DNA of 29,108 bases from Roseiarcus sp. (GTDB lineage Bacteria > Pseudomonadota > Alphaproteobacteria > Rhizobiales > Beijerinckiaceae), in the NCBI GenBank assembly GCA_030153205.1, contig JASLHV010000393.1, positions 1-29,108 on the forward strand, written 5' to 3'. Shown here piece after piece: positions 1 to 8,524 of this stretch. Both the position numbers and the translations under genes were made by a program. The first letter of the stretch is position 1, and every line of letters starts with the position of its first letter. Under the pieces are notes generated by a model that was not told the DNA's origin, did not search any database, and saw only the letters and a program-made list of their open reading frames with translations.

Positions 1-13
1 GATCGAAGAGGCC

Positions 14-3000
14 TTGAATATGTCCGTCGCTGATCAGGCGACCTTGGTCAAACCCGCTGAGGCGACCGACGACGCAAAGGCTGCGTCCGCTCCCAAACCT
101 TTGCCCCACGTCGCCGCCGCGCCGACGACCGGGACCGTCCCGCCTCCGGCTCCGGCCGTCGAGCGCCGACCTGGCGCCGAACCGCCGCGGGCAATGCCGC
201 AGCCGATTAAACCGCCGGCCGCGATCGCGGCTGCAGAGCCGCCGCCCGCGACGCCCCCGCTTTCGCCGGCGAACGCCGAGGCCGCCCCGGCCTCCCTCGT
301 CCCTTCGAGCCCGCCCGCCAATGACGACCGCCCGTCCGTCGGCCAGCTCATGCTCGCTTTTCAGAGCCGCCCGCCGAGCCGCGCGCCGGTCATCACGGCG
401 ACTGTCGCGTCGTTGGCTTGGCTCGCCTTTTGCGCCATCTATGCCTATGGCCATTACGATCTTGGCGATTTCCACTCGCTCCTGACTCGCGAATTCTGGC
501 TTCAGCCGGAGGTTCCGCTTGCCGCCATCATCATCATCGGACCTATCCTTTTCATATTCGCCATTGCGACTCTCTTCCGCCGCGCGCAGGAGCTTCGAAC
601 CGCCGCGCGCGCGATCAGCCAGGTCGCCATGCGGCTTGCCGAGCCAGAAACCGCCGCGACCGAACAAGTCGCGACGCTTTCCCAAGCGATCCGCCGAGAA
701 GTCGCTTCAATGGGCGACGGCATTGAGCGCGCGCTCGCGCGCGCTTCCGAGCTGGAGACATTGGTGCGAGGCGAAGTCTCCAACCTCGAGCGCTCGTACT
801 CCGATAACGAACGCCGCGTTCGTGCGCTGATCACCGAATTGGCCGATCAACGCGAGGCGATCGTCGCCAATGGCGGCAAGGTGCGAGCGGCCATATCGGG
901 CGCTCATCAAGGCGTCGCCGCTGATCTCGACGCAATCGCCGATCGGCTCAGCGAACGTATTGCCGGCGCCGGGCAGATATTGGTCGCCTCGCTCGGGGCC
1001 ACCGCCGAGGGCGTCAATGTCGCCCTTGAGCGGTCAAGCGCAGAGACGATCGAAAAAATCGCCGGACAAGGCGCGCAGATGACAGCGGCGCTCGCCGCTT
1101 TGGGCGCAGATGTCTCCGACCGCCTCGCCCAGGCGAGCGACCACGGCGCATCATCAATCATCGATCGCGTGGCGGATATTGATCACAGAATCCGAAGCAC
1201 CGGCGAAGCCTTGACCGCCGATCTGGCCGCTCGTGGGGACGACCTGGTCGGCAGGCTCGATGCTGCCGGATCGCGCGCTTCCGAAGCGCTGACCGCGCAT
1301 AACGAGGGATTTATCGAGCGGGTCGCGCATTCAAGCGAAGCGATTCTTACCGACTTCAATACGCGCGCCGACGATATCGCCAATCGCCTTGATAGCATTG
1401 GCGCGCGGATCGCGGATACGATCTTCGATCGCGGCGACGGCCTGGTCGCGCGTCTTGCCGAAACCACCGATCGTTTACATCACGAAGTCGCGGTAAGAGG
1501 CGAGGATCTCCATGCTCGCCTGAGCGCGTCGCATGAACAGCTCGTGACGTCATTCGGTGAACGCGCAGAACAAGCCCATCGTCTTCTCGAAGATACGTCC
1601 GCGGCTTGGACAGGCCAGTTCGACGCCCGGCAGGTCGCGTTCGCCAATCAGTTGGCGCAACATTTCTCCGCGCTGAACGAACGCGCCGACGAAGCGCAGC
1701 GCATGTTCGATGCGAGCTCAGCCTCGTGGGCAGCTCAGCTCGACGCCAAGCACGCAGCGCTTGGCGGTCAGTTCGATCAACACTTCTCCGCCTGGACCGA
1801 GCGCGTCGACGGGGCGCAGCGCCTTTTCGACGAGACGGCTTCTTCTTGGGCGACGCAACTCGACGCGCGTCAAGCAGCGCTCGGGATCTTGCTCGATCAT
1901 CAATTCTCGGCTTGGGCCGAACGCGCCGATCAGGCGCAGCGCCAGTTCGATACGACATCGGCGACATGGACCGAGCAACTGGACGCGCGCCAAGCCGCAT
2001 TGGCGGCGCAGCTCGAGCAGCACTCCAACGACGTGAGCACGCGCTTTGAAGAAACGTCGCGTCGCACCGTCACGGCGATTCAGGAGAACAGCGCCGAAAT
2101 GCACGAGCGGCTGGCGACCACCGCCAGCGACTCGATCGCCAGGATGGACGAGCAAGCCAATCGTTTGGCCGCGAGATTCGCCGCAAGCGCCGGCGAAGCG
2201 GTCGCCGCGATCGCAATCCAGAGCGAAAGCATCAACGAGACCTTGAATACTCAGCTCGCGAATTTCGAGCAGACGTTCGCCGGCCGCAGCAACACCGCGA
2301 TCTCTGCCCTCGGCCAGCAGACCGGACAGCTCGGCGAGCAGCTTGAAATGCTCGACCGGCTGGTCGGCGCGACCGGCGAGGGTTTTGTCGAGCGCCTTGG
2401 CGCTCATGCTGAACGCCTGACGACGCATATCGACCAACAGGTCGGCGCGCTCGATCGGACCGTTGGCGCGCACAGCGAGGAGATCGATCGCAAGCTCGCC
2501 GAACACCGCCAACGCTTCGAAGATATTTCCGGAACGCGGCTCGCCGAATTCGAAACGGCATCGGCCGCGCGGCAAACGGACATCGACCGCGCGCTTGTTC
2601 AACATGGCCAACGTTTCGAAGACGTCTCTGCGGCACGGCTCGCCGAATTCGAAACCGCTTCTGCGGCGGCACACGCGGACATCGACCGCAAGCTCGCGGA
2701 ACATACCCAGCGTCTGTCCGATACGTCAGTCGGACGGCTTGCCGATTTCGAGGCGACGGCGGCGGCGAGCCATGCAGATATCGAGCATAAGCTTGCTGAC
2801 CATACCCAGCGCTTCACAGAGGCCACGGCGTCTCGGCTCGCAGAATTCGAAGCCGCCTCTATCGCGGGTCACACGGAGATTGAGCAAAGGCTCGCCGACC
2901 ATACGCAGCGCTTTGTGGAAATGTCGGCGGCCCGCATCGGGGAGTTCGAGGTTGCTTCGATGACCCGTCACGCGAATGTCGAACGCGTGCTTGGCGACCA

Positions 3001-6000
3001 TACGCAACGCTTCACGGAAGCGTCAGCCGCGAATCTATCCGAATTCCAGGCCGCTTCAGCGACGCGTCATGCCGATCTGGAACGCGCGCTGGGCGATCAT
3101 ACTCAGCGCTTCTTGGAAATCGCCGCCGCACGTCTCGGTGATTTCCGGACCGCTTCGGCGACTCATCACGCCGAAGTCGAAAGAGCGCTGAACGATCATA
3201 CTCAACATTTCGCAGAGGCTTCGGAGGCGCGTCTCGCTGAATTCCAGACCGCCTCTGCGGCCCGTCATGCGGATATCGATCGCGCGCTCGCTGAACACAA
3301 CCGGCGGTTCGAAGAAATTTCGAGCGGTCGCGTCAGCCAATTCGAAAGCGCATCGGCGGCTCATCATGCCTATGTCACCCGCGCTCTGACGACGCATGCT
3401 GAGAGGATGGATCACGCCTTCAACGAGGGACTCAATGTGTTTGACGGCGCCATTTCCGGGCGCATCGGGGAATTGGTCACCCGCGTTGAGGACCAGAGCA
3501 ACGCAATCGTCAGCCAGATCGGTGGCAAATTGTCATCGATCGAGGAGACGTTCACCGTTCATGGGCCGGCGCTCGACGAACGCTTGGCCGCCCGCAACGC
3601 CGAAACGGTGTCGCTCTTCGAGAACAATCTGAAAGCCATCGACGACCGCTCAGCGGGGCGCGCCGAACAGATTTCAAGAACTCTGGAAGTGCTGCTCGAT
3701 CGCGTCGATAACGGTTTGGAGACTCGCGCCCGCGCGCTCAACGATACGCTTGCCCAACGAACCTTGGAGATGGCGCGCACGCTCAGCGTGGGCGGCAAGG
3801 AAATTGTCGTCGCGCTCGACGCCAAGGCCCAGGAAATGGGTGAAGCCTTGCAGAGCCGCGCCTCCTCGTTGACCGAGGCGCTCTCCGGCCAGGCACGCGA
3901 AATCAACGCGACGCTTGGAGGCAATTTGATCGCGCTCAGCACGGCGCTCGGTGAGAATGTCGAGCGTATGCAAGAGCGAGTCGTCACCCCACTCGAGAGC
4001 CTGTCCGGGACGCTGGGTTCAATGGTGTCCGGCCATGCCGAGCAGATCGCCTCGACGCTCGGCGAACATCGCCGCGTGATCGACGAGACCATTGGCTCGC
4101 ATGGCGCAGCCATCCGTCGCTCCTTGGAGACCGGCGCCGCCGATCTCGACTCGAACATGAGCAACGCCCTTGGCGCGCTCAGCAACACCTTTGCGGCTCA
4201 CGGAGGCGGACTCAGCAAAGCCTTGTCCGATCAAATCGGCGACCTTCGCGCGGTTATCGACGACAAGGGCGCGGAATTCATCGCACGGATCGGAACGCGC
4301 GGCGGCGAGATGTCGACCGAGCTCGCGAGCGCGGCGGAGCGCGCCGCGCAGGCTTTCGATCAACGGACCACGTCGCTCATCAATCTCTTGTCGCGGCGTA
4401 GCGAAGACTTGCTGGCGGCAGTCAATGCGGGCTCCGCGAGCTCTCTGCAATCTCTGGGCGCCCTCACCGCTCAAATCAGCGAAGAGGCTCAGAACGCGGC
4501 CAATCTGTTGCGCGCCGCCGTCAATGAAACGGCCACGGCGACGTCCGACGCCGTGTCTAGTCTCGGCGAGAAACTGCATGGCCACGCTCAACAGTCGAGC
4601 GATTTGCTCCGTGACGCCGCCGCCGTTTCGTCACAAACTGTCGCCGCCCTCAGTGAAAGGCTGCGCAGGGACGTCGCACAGACAAATGAAATGTTCCGCG
4701 TCGCCGCGGCGGATTCTGCGCAAACTGTCGCGGGACTTGGTGAAAAACTGCGCCACGACATCGAGCAATCGGGCGAACTCTTCCGCGATGCTGCGGCCGT
4801 TTCCTCGCAAACCATCGCCGGTCTCAGCGATAGATTGCGACGCGACCTTGAACAATCGAACGAATTGCTTCGGCAGTCGGCGTCCGCCTCTTCACAGGCC
4901 GCCGCCGAAGTCGGCGAGAAGCTGCGTCAGGACGTTGAGCAGTCCGGCGCCCTCCTGCGGGAGGCGCTGGAGCGTAGCGGCGACGTGTCAGTCAACGCTT
5001 TGAGCGGCGCGGGCGAACGGCTGCGGACCGAATTGCTGCAAGTTCTCGATCGGCTCAGTGCAACAAGCTCTACTTTGGAGCGCGTGGTTGGGTCGGCCGG
5101 CGAGGATCTCGAGAATGTTCGCGGCGGCCTTGCCGAAAGAGTAGGCGAATTCGAACGCGCGCTTGGCGCGATATCCTCGCAGATTGCAGCGCTTGGACGG
5201 GCCTCCTCCACCACGCAGAAAGAGGCGAGCGCCCTCGCCGATCGCCTCGGCGATCATGTCAATTCACTCGCCGGCGCGACGAATGATCTTTCGTCTGTAC
5301 AGGAGGCTTTCGACGAAGCGATCACCCGGCGGCGCGACAGCCTCGCGACGCTCATGGGCGAAGTCAGCGTCAAAAGCGACGCTTTCGAGAATCTGCTGCA
5401 ATCCTTCACGACGACGGTCGAGGACTCGCTCGCTCGAGCGTTGCAACGTGCGAAAGAAGTCCAGACTTCGGTGTCGCAGACGACGAGCGGCGCCGCACAT
5501 CAAATCACGAGTCAATTCGAGACGATCCGCGATCAGGCGGCTAAGGAGCGCGAACGTACGGCCGCCGCCCTCGAGGAAGTGTACGAACAGGCCAATACCC
5601 AATTGTCGACGCTTATGAACATGGCCAACGAGCGGTTCAAACAGACTGCCGCCAGCTTGCGGGCGACGACAACAGAAATCACGCGCGAACTTGAGGCAAC
5701 CCGACAGGAATTGCAACGCGGCGTGCTCGAACTGCCGCGCGAGACCAGCGAGCAAGCGGCTGCCATGCGCCGTGTCGTCGGCGATCAAATCAAGGCGTTG
5801 AACGAGCTCGCGGAAATCGTCGCCCGATCTGGCGGAAGCTTCGATGTCGCCGAACCTGCGCCGCCGCCCGCGCCACGTGCGCTGGAAGCGCCGCGACCAG
5901 CCGAACAGCCACCACAGCCGTCGCGACTCGTTGAAGCGCCGCCGAGACCTGTGGAGGCGCCGCGACCCGCTGTAGAGCCTGCGCCGGCGCGGCAAGAACG

Positions 6001-6493
6001 GGCTCGTCCGTACGTTCGTCCGCAGGCCCCTGCCGCCCCCCCGGCTCCGGCGACAGGGCGCGGACAAGTCGGTTGGTTGAGCGATCTCCTCTCGCGCGCA
6101 TCACGCGACGATAACGAGCCTACGCCGGAAAGCGTCAGCCAGATCAAAGCGAATGTCGAATCCCTCGATCCTATTTCGCTCGACATTGCGGCTCTGATCG
6201 ATCCAGCGGCGGCGACGGAAATGTGGGATCGCTGGCGACAAGGCGACACCAACGCCTTCTCGCGCCGTCTCTATACGGCGCAGGGTCAGCAGACTTTCGA
6301 TGAAATCCGCCGACGTTGCAAAGCCGACCCGCAGTTCCGCGAGACAGTCGCGCGCTACACTCAGGAGTTCGAACGGCTGCTCGCTAAGATCGGACGCGAC
6401 GATCGCGACGGATCGCAATCGCGCGACTATCTCCTGTCAGACAATGGCCGCGTCTACACGATGCTGGCGCATGCCTCCGGACGATTGGGTTAG
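14..6493 (+). CDS. GPR/RgsE-like giant apolipoprotein-type coiled-coil protein of the growth pole
   Basis: A protein of about 2,157 residues. Counting from the ATG at 20, it has a proline/alanine-rich N-terminus (1-120), two hydrophobic segments (about 124-146 and 165-186) and about 1,750 residues of charged, alanine-rich helix. A proline-rich linker (about 1945-2014) and a compact C-terminal domain containing SLDPISLDIAALID and WDRWRQGD follow. The helical part has repeats of exactly 40, 33 and 29 residues. Size and architecture match the growth-pole ring protein GPR of Agrobacterium and RgsE of Sinorhizobium, membrane-anchored rings that organise unipolar growth; this assignment rests on architecture, not alignment. 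The frame is open to the left window edge, so the start is uncertain: TTG at 14, ATG at 20, or upstream. Long reverse-strand open frames inside it are GC-codon shadows. It stands alone on this strand; its promoter lies outside the window. Confidence 0.85.
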   Translation: MNMSVADQATLVKPAEATDDAKAASAPKPLPHVAAAPTTGTVPPPAPAVERRPGAEPPRAMPQPIKPPAAIAAAEPPPATPPLSPANAEAAPASLVPSSPPANDDRPSVGQLMLAFQSRPPSRAPVITATVASLAWLAFCAIYAYGHYDLGDFHSLLTREFWLQPEVPLAAIIIIGPILFIFAIATLFRRAQELRTAARAISQVAMRLAEPETAATEQVATLSQAIRREVASMGDGIERALARASELETLVRGEVSNLERSYSDNERRVRALITELADQREAIVANGGKVRAAISGAHQGVAADLDAIADRLSERIAGAGQILVASLGATAEGVNVALERSSAETIEKIAGQGAQMTAALAALGADVSDRLAQASDHGASSIIDRVADIDHRIRSTGEALTADLAARGDDLVGRLDAAGSRASEALTAHNEGFIERVAHSSEAILTDFNTRADDIANRLDSIGARIADTIFDRGDGLVARLAETTDRLHHEVAVRGEDLHARLSASHEQLVTSFGERAEQAHRLLEDTSAAWTGQFDARQVAFANQLAQHFSALNERADEAQRMFDASSASWAAQLDAKHAALGGQFDQHFSAWTERVDGAQRLFDETASSWATQLDARQAALGILLDHQFSAWAERADQAQRQFDTTSATWTEQLDARQAALAAQLEQHSNDVSTRFEETSRRTVTAIQENSAEMHERLATTASDSIARMDEQANRLAARFAASAGEAVAAIAIQSESINETLNTQLANFEQTFAGRSNTAISALGQQTGQLGEQLEMLDRLVGATGEGFVERLGAHAERLTTHIDQQVGALDRTVGAHSEEIDRKLAEHRQRFEDISGTRLAEFETASAARQTDIDRALVQHGQRFEDVSAARLAEFETASAAAHADIDRKLAEHTQRLSDTSVGRLADFEATAAASHADIEHKLADHTQRFTEATASRLAEFEAASIAGHTEIEQRLADHTQRFVEMSAARIGEFEVASMTRHANVERVLGDHTQRFTEASAANLSEFQAASATRHADLERALGDHTQRFLEIAAARLGDFRTASATHHAEVERALNDHTQHFAEASEARLAEFQTASAARHADIDRALAEHNRRFEEISSGRVSQFESASAAHHAYVTRALTTHAERMDHAFNEGLNVFDGAISGRIGELVTRVEDQSNAIVSQIGGKLSSIEETFTVHGPALDERLAARNAETVSLFENNLKAIDDRSAGRAEQISRTLEVLLDRVDNGLETRARALNDTLAQRTLEMARTLSVGGKEIVVALDAKAQEMGEALQSRASSLTEALSGQAREINATLGGNLIALSTALGENVERMQERVVTPLESLSGTLGSMVSGHAEQIASTLGEHRRVIDETIGSHGAAIRRSLETGAADLDSNMSNALGALSNTFAAHGGGLSKALSDQIGDLRAVIDDKGAEFIARIGTRGGEMSTELASAAERAAQAFDQRTTSLINLLSRRSEDLLAAVNAGSASSLQSLGALTAQISEEAQNAANLLRAAVNETATATSDAVSSLGEKLHGHAQQSSDLLRDAAAVSSQTVAALSERLRRDVAQTNEMFRVAAADSAQTVAGLGEKLRHDIEQSGELFRDAAAVSSQTIAGLSDRLRRDLEQSNELLRQSASASSQAAAEVGEKLRQDVEQSGALLREALERSGDVSVNALSGAGERLRTELLQVLDRLSATSSTLERVVGSAGEDLENVRGGLAERVGEFERALGAISSQIAALGRASSTTQKEASALADRLGDHVNSLAGATNDLSSVQEAFDEAITRRRDSLATLMGEVSVKSDAFENLLQSFTTTVEDSLARALQRAKEVQTSVSQTTSGAAHQITSQFETIRDQAAKERERTAAALEEVYEQANTQLSTLMNMANERFKQTAASLRATTTEITRELEATRQELQRGVLELPRETSEQAAAMRRVVGDQIKALNELAEIVARSGGSFDVAEPAPPPAPRALEAPRPAEQPPQPSRLVEAPPRPVEAPRPAVEPAPARQERARPYVRPQAPAAPPAPATGRGQVGWLSDLLSRASRDDNEPTPESVSQIKANVESLDPISLDIAALIDPAAATEMWDRWRQGDTNAFSRRLYTAQGQQTFDEIRRRCKADPQFRETVARYTQEFERLLAKIGRDDRDGSQSRDYLLSDNGRVYTMLAHASGRLG
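1559..2038 (+). repeat. 120-bp (40-residue) tandem repeat in the GPR-like gene
   Basis: Four degenerate copies of a 40-residue helical unit. Each is anchored by a tryptophan codon at 1607, 1727, 1847 and 1967, exactly 120 bp apart. The shared pattern is S-x-W-x-x-Q-x-D-A-[RK] followed by Q-[HQ]-F-S-A and E-R-[AV]-D-x-A-Q-R-x-F-D. The copies differ by many substitutions but no indels. This is a protein repeat, not a mobile or CRISPR element. Confidence 0.85.
2410..3420 (+). repeat. 99-bp (33-residue, 3 x 11) tandem repeat in the GPR-like gene
   Basis: At least nine copies of a 33-residue unit, pattern H-[TRG]-Q-R-F-x-[ED]-x-S-x-x-R-[LI]-x-[ED]-F-x-x-A-S, then [AT]-x-H-[AT]-[DEN]-[IVL]-[ED]-[RQ]-x-L. 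The R-F phenylalanine position recurs at 2516 + 99n for n = 0 to 8 without any length change (one copy has Leu). Degenerate flanking copies keep phase at 2417 and 3407. A 33-residue unit equals three 11-residue turns, the hallmark of apolipoprotein-like amphipathic helices. Confidence 0.9.
4562..4996 (+). repeat. 87-bp (29-residue) tandem repeat in the GPR-like gene
   Basis: Five copies of a 29-residue unit, pattern [LV]-[SG]-[ED]-[KR]-L-[RH]-x-[DH]-x-x-Q-[ST]-x-x-[LM]-[LF]-R, then a run of small residues with S-[SA]-Q. The first residue of the unit falls at 4562, 4649, 4736, 4823 and 4910, exactly 87 bp apart. After the fifth copy the phase is lost. Confidence 0.85.
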
Positions 6494-6569
6494 CATGTAA
6501 GCAGAAGCCGCCAGTTCTCGTGTGAGAGTGTTCCCGCCTGCGAAGAGTTGGCGAGCGCCTAGTGATCAG

Positions 6570-6885
6570 AGTCGGATCAACATCGGCGACGTCAAGGCCT
6601 GCGTCGTCGATAGGTACGAAGCGAGCTCCGAGAATGAGCTCCGCTGCCGGGTCTCCGCCCACGGTCGAAGCGCGGACGCGCCATAGAGGCGCGCCGCAGC
6701 GACGCTATCCGCCCTCGCCGATCTGGCGTCTGCGGCCGACACGCTCGGCGTCACGACGCTGATCGACGGATTATGGCTACTTACAGGCTTGCAGGCGAGC
6801 GCCTTGGGACGAGACGGCGCGCTCCGCCAGATGGAGACTTCATCCACCACAAACTCGGGGCGAAAGTCGCCGCTAGGCGCTCGCG
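6570..6885 (+). pseudogene. Decayed TetR/BetI-type regulator, C-terminal remnant
   Basis: In the frame starting at 6573 the sequence reads INIGDVKACVVDRYEASSENELR, stops at TAG (6684-6686), then resumes with LGVTTLIDGLWLLTGLQ. That resembles the C-terminal ligand-domain helix of BetI-type TetR regulators, which typically carry a DGLW motif. At 6831-6838 the reading continues best after a one-base shift, giving QME then DFIHHKLGAKVAA, which looks like the end of such a protein. One nonsense codon, one frameshift and no N-terminal HTH indicate a dead fragment. It sits directly downstream of the GPR-like gene and upstream of the glycoside hydrolase. Family assignment is from motif memory and is moderate at best. 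Confidence 0.45.
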
Positions 6886-7062
6886 GGCCGGTGACCGAGT
6901 CCCTCGTTGGCTTGCAGATATTTCTGCGGCGCAAATCGTTTCACCAGTTGACACTGTTGTATGGTGACCAGATAATCTGCCGAAGATCCCGCATCTAAAC
7001 AACTCCGCCACGGGTCGAAGGCACCTTTGGGCGCGGGGCGGCGGCAAAAACGGAGGAGATTG

Positions 7063-7173
7063 ATGGCTTTCAGCCGCGCCATCACCTGGCATGCGGCGCC
7101 GATTCTTGTTTCCTTATTTCTTAATCCTGAGAGACCCAATCCCCAGCAAAGGGGATGGAAGTCGTCACCATAA
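7063..7173 (+). CDS. Possible 36-residue small ORF or leader peptide
   Basis: A short ATG frame follows a strong Shine-Dalgarno (GGAGGAG at 7052-7058) at good spacing. It encodes 36 residues beginning MAFSRAITWHAAPILVSLFL, with a short hydrophobic stretch and a Pro/Gln/Arg-rich end. It stops 32 bp before the glycoside hydrolase start. No homology is recognised. It could be a leader peptide, the surviving start of a lost gene, or chance; the ribosome site is the only positive evidence. Confidence 0.25.
   Translation: MAFSRAITWHAAPILVSLFLNPERPNPQQRGWKSSP
7139..7156 (+). other. Small hairpin upstream of the glycoside hydrolase
   Basis: Perfect inverted repeat ATCCCC-AGCAAA-GGGGAT, 6-bp arms and a 6-nt loop. 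It lies 50 bp before the chosen ATG (7206) and includes the alternative upstream ATG at 7155. No U-tract follows, so it is not an obvious terminator. It may be a leader structure or chance. Confidence 0.3.
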
Positions 7174-7205
7174 GCATAACGCGTGAGGAACCCAAGAGGA
7201 ACAAT

Positions 7206-8444
7206 ATGCAGGATAAACGCGGAAATACTTTCAGGCCGTCGCCCCTATCATTGGGTCGGCGTCAATTCATCGGCGCGGCCGCGACGGGCGCCGCGGTCGC
7301 TCTTCTGCCCGGCGTTAGTACTGCTGATACTCTTCCGCCACCGCTCCTTGGCACCTCCGTCAGCTCTACTCTGCCGTCAAAGGACGCGGTCGTGGCCGCC
7401 GTAAATCTGGTCAATGGCTCCTGGATCAACCAGCGTCCTCTTCCCAAAACGCCGACCAACACCTGGGATTGGGCCACCTATTTCAGCGGTAACATTGCCG
7501 CGTACCGCGTTATCAAAAACCAGCAATTCCTCGACTACGCCCGCGCTTGGGCTCAGCAGAACAACTTTGCTCTCTATGGTGGCGACACGACCCGAATCCC
7601 GGACAACCAATGCGCCGGGCAGGCCTACTTCGATCTCTACGATATCGACAAAGATAAGGCGGATGTAGAAAGCATCGTCGCCTCCGTCACCACCGTGGCG
7701 AAGAAACCGATATTGAACTCGGACTGGACGTTTGTGGATCAACTCCATATGGCGATGCCGAGCTTCGTACGGGTGGCCAACTATACGAACGATTCGAGCA
7801 TCCTCGACGGTATGTTTTCGCTGTACATGAACCTCAAGGAAACACAGAAATTATACGACTACGATTACGGCCTTTGGTATCGAGACAGGAATTACATATG
7901 GCCCACTGGCTCCAGGTCGAAGTCGCCAAACGGGAAGCGCGTGTTCTGGTCGCGTGGCAACGGCTGGGCCTTCGCGGCGCAAGCCAAGGTGCTGGGCCTG
8001 TTGCCATCTTATGACGACAAATACAAGAAATGGCCCGACTATTACCACAACTTGCAAAACATGGCGGTTACTCTGAAGTCTGTGCAACGCAGTGACGGTT
8101 TCTGGAACGCCAATCTCGCTGACCCGAACGACCACGGCGGCCCAGAGACCAGCGGTACCGCCCTATTCGCCTTTGGCCTGGCGTACGCCATCCGCACCGG
8201 TTTGATCGACAAGACGACCTACCTCCCGGTGCTGGCGAAGGCCTGGAACGGCATGGCTTCCACTGCGGTCCAACCCGGTGGCTTCCTTGGTTATGTGGAG
8301 GGCTCAGGCCAAGCGCCGGAGCAGGACAACCACAATCCGGTCACCGCAGCAAGCACAGCCAATTTCGGCGTAGGCGCGTTCCTGCTGGCGGGCGCTGAAA
8401 TCGCGAAACTGGTGGAGCCGACACTTGACCAGAGCATGGCCTGA
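7206..8444 (+). CDS. Tat-exported GH88/GH105-type glycoside hydrolase (unsaturated glucuronyl/rhamnogalacturonyl hydrolase family)
   Basis: A 412-residue enzyme. The start at 7206 is preceded by AAGAGGA; an in-frame ATG at 7155 lacks a good ribosome site. Residues 1-40 form a twin-arginine signal (GRRQFIG, Arg18-Arg19, then an Ala-rich core). The mature part looks like the six-hairpin (alpha/alpha)6 barrel of GH88/GH105: VDQLHMAMPSF with a candidate catalytic Asp178, then SRGNGWAFAA, QRSDGFWNA and ETSGTALFAFGLAYA. Such enzymes remove the unsaturated uronic acid left at chain ends by polysaccharide lyases, by a hydration mechanism. No lyase, transporter or sugar catabolic gene lies nearby, and it follows a decayed regulator. 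It may be an isolated, perhaps acquired, exo-enzyme acting in the periplasm. The precise substrate cannot be read from the sequence. Confidence 0.8.
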   Translation: MQDKRGNTFRPSPLSLGRRQFIGAAATGAAVALLPGVSTADTLPPPLLGTSVSSTLPSKDAVVAAVNLVNGSWINQRPLPKTPTNTWDWATYFSGNIAAYRVIKNQQFLDYARAWAQQNNFALYGGDTTRIPDNQCAGQAYFDLYDIDKDKADVESIVASVTTVAKKPILNSDWTFVDQLHMAMPSFVRVANYTNDSSILDGMFSLYMNLKETQKLYDYDYGLWYRDRNYIWPTGSRSKSPNGKRVFWSRGNGWAFAAQAKVLGLLPSYDDKYKKWPDYYHNLQNMAVTLKSVQRSDGFWNANLADPNDHGGPETSGTALFAFGLAYAIRTGLIDKTTYLPVLAKAWNGMASTAVQPGGFLGYVEGSGQAPEQDNHNPVTAASTANFGVGAFLLAGAEIAKLVEPTLDQSMA

Positions 8445-8452
8445 TCACAGAT

Positions 8453-8499
8453 GAGGAGTGTCGGGCGCCGCGACGGCGCCGTCAGCGCCCGGCTCTCCT
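8453..8499. terminator. Candidate bidirectional hairpin between convergent genes
   Basis: Between the stop codons of the glycoside hydrolase (8444) and the Mla-associated lipoprotein (8525), CGGGCGC (8462-8468) pairs perfectly with GCGCCCG (8485-8491). AGGAG/CTCCT can extend the stem outside. An alternative inner hairpin is GGCGCCG-CGA-CGGCGCC (8464-8480). There is no U-tract on either strand, so intrinsic termination is uncertain, but location and symmetry suit a shared terminator. Confidence 0.5.
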
Positions 8500-8524
8500 A
8501 CCTCCTGAACGACAGTACGATCCC

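Noticed and set aside
1356..2704. Long reverse-strand open frames inside the GPR-like gene (for example 1718-2704 and 1356-2000), also 5264-6067
   Set aside because: They arise from GC-rich codons and the repeat periodicity of the forward gene, have no ribosome sites or family motifs, and have Arg/Ser-rich compositions typical of shadow frames.
2410..3420. CRISPR-like regular spacing
   Set aside because: Every unit is coding, the period is a multiple of three and there is no identical repeat with variable spacers; it is a protein repeat.
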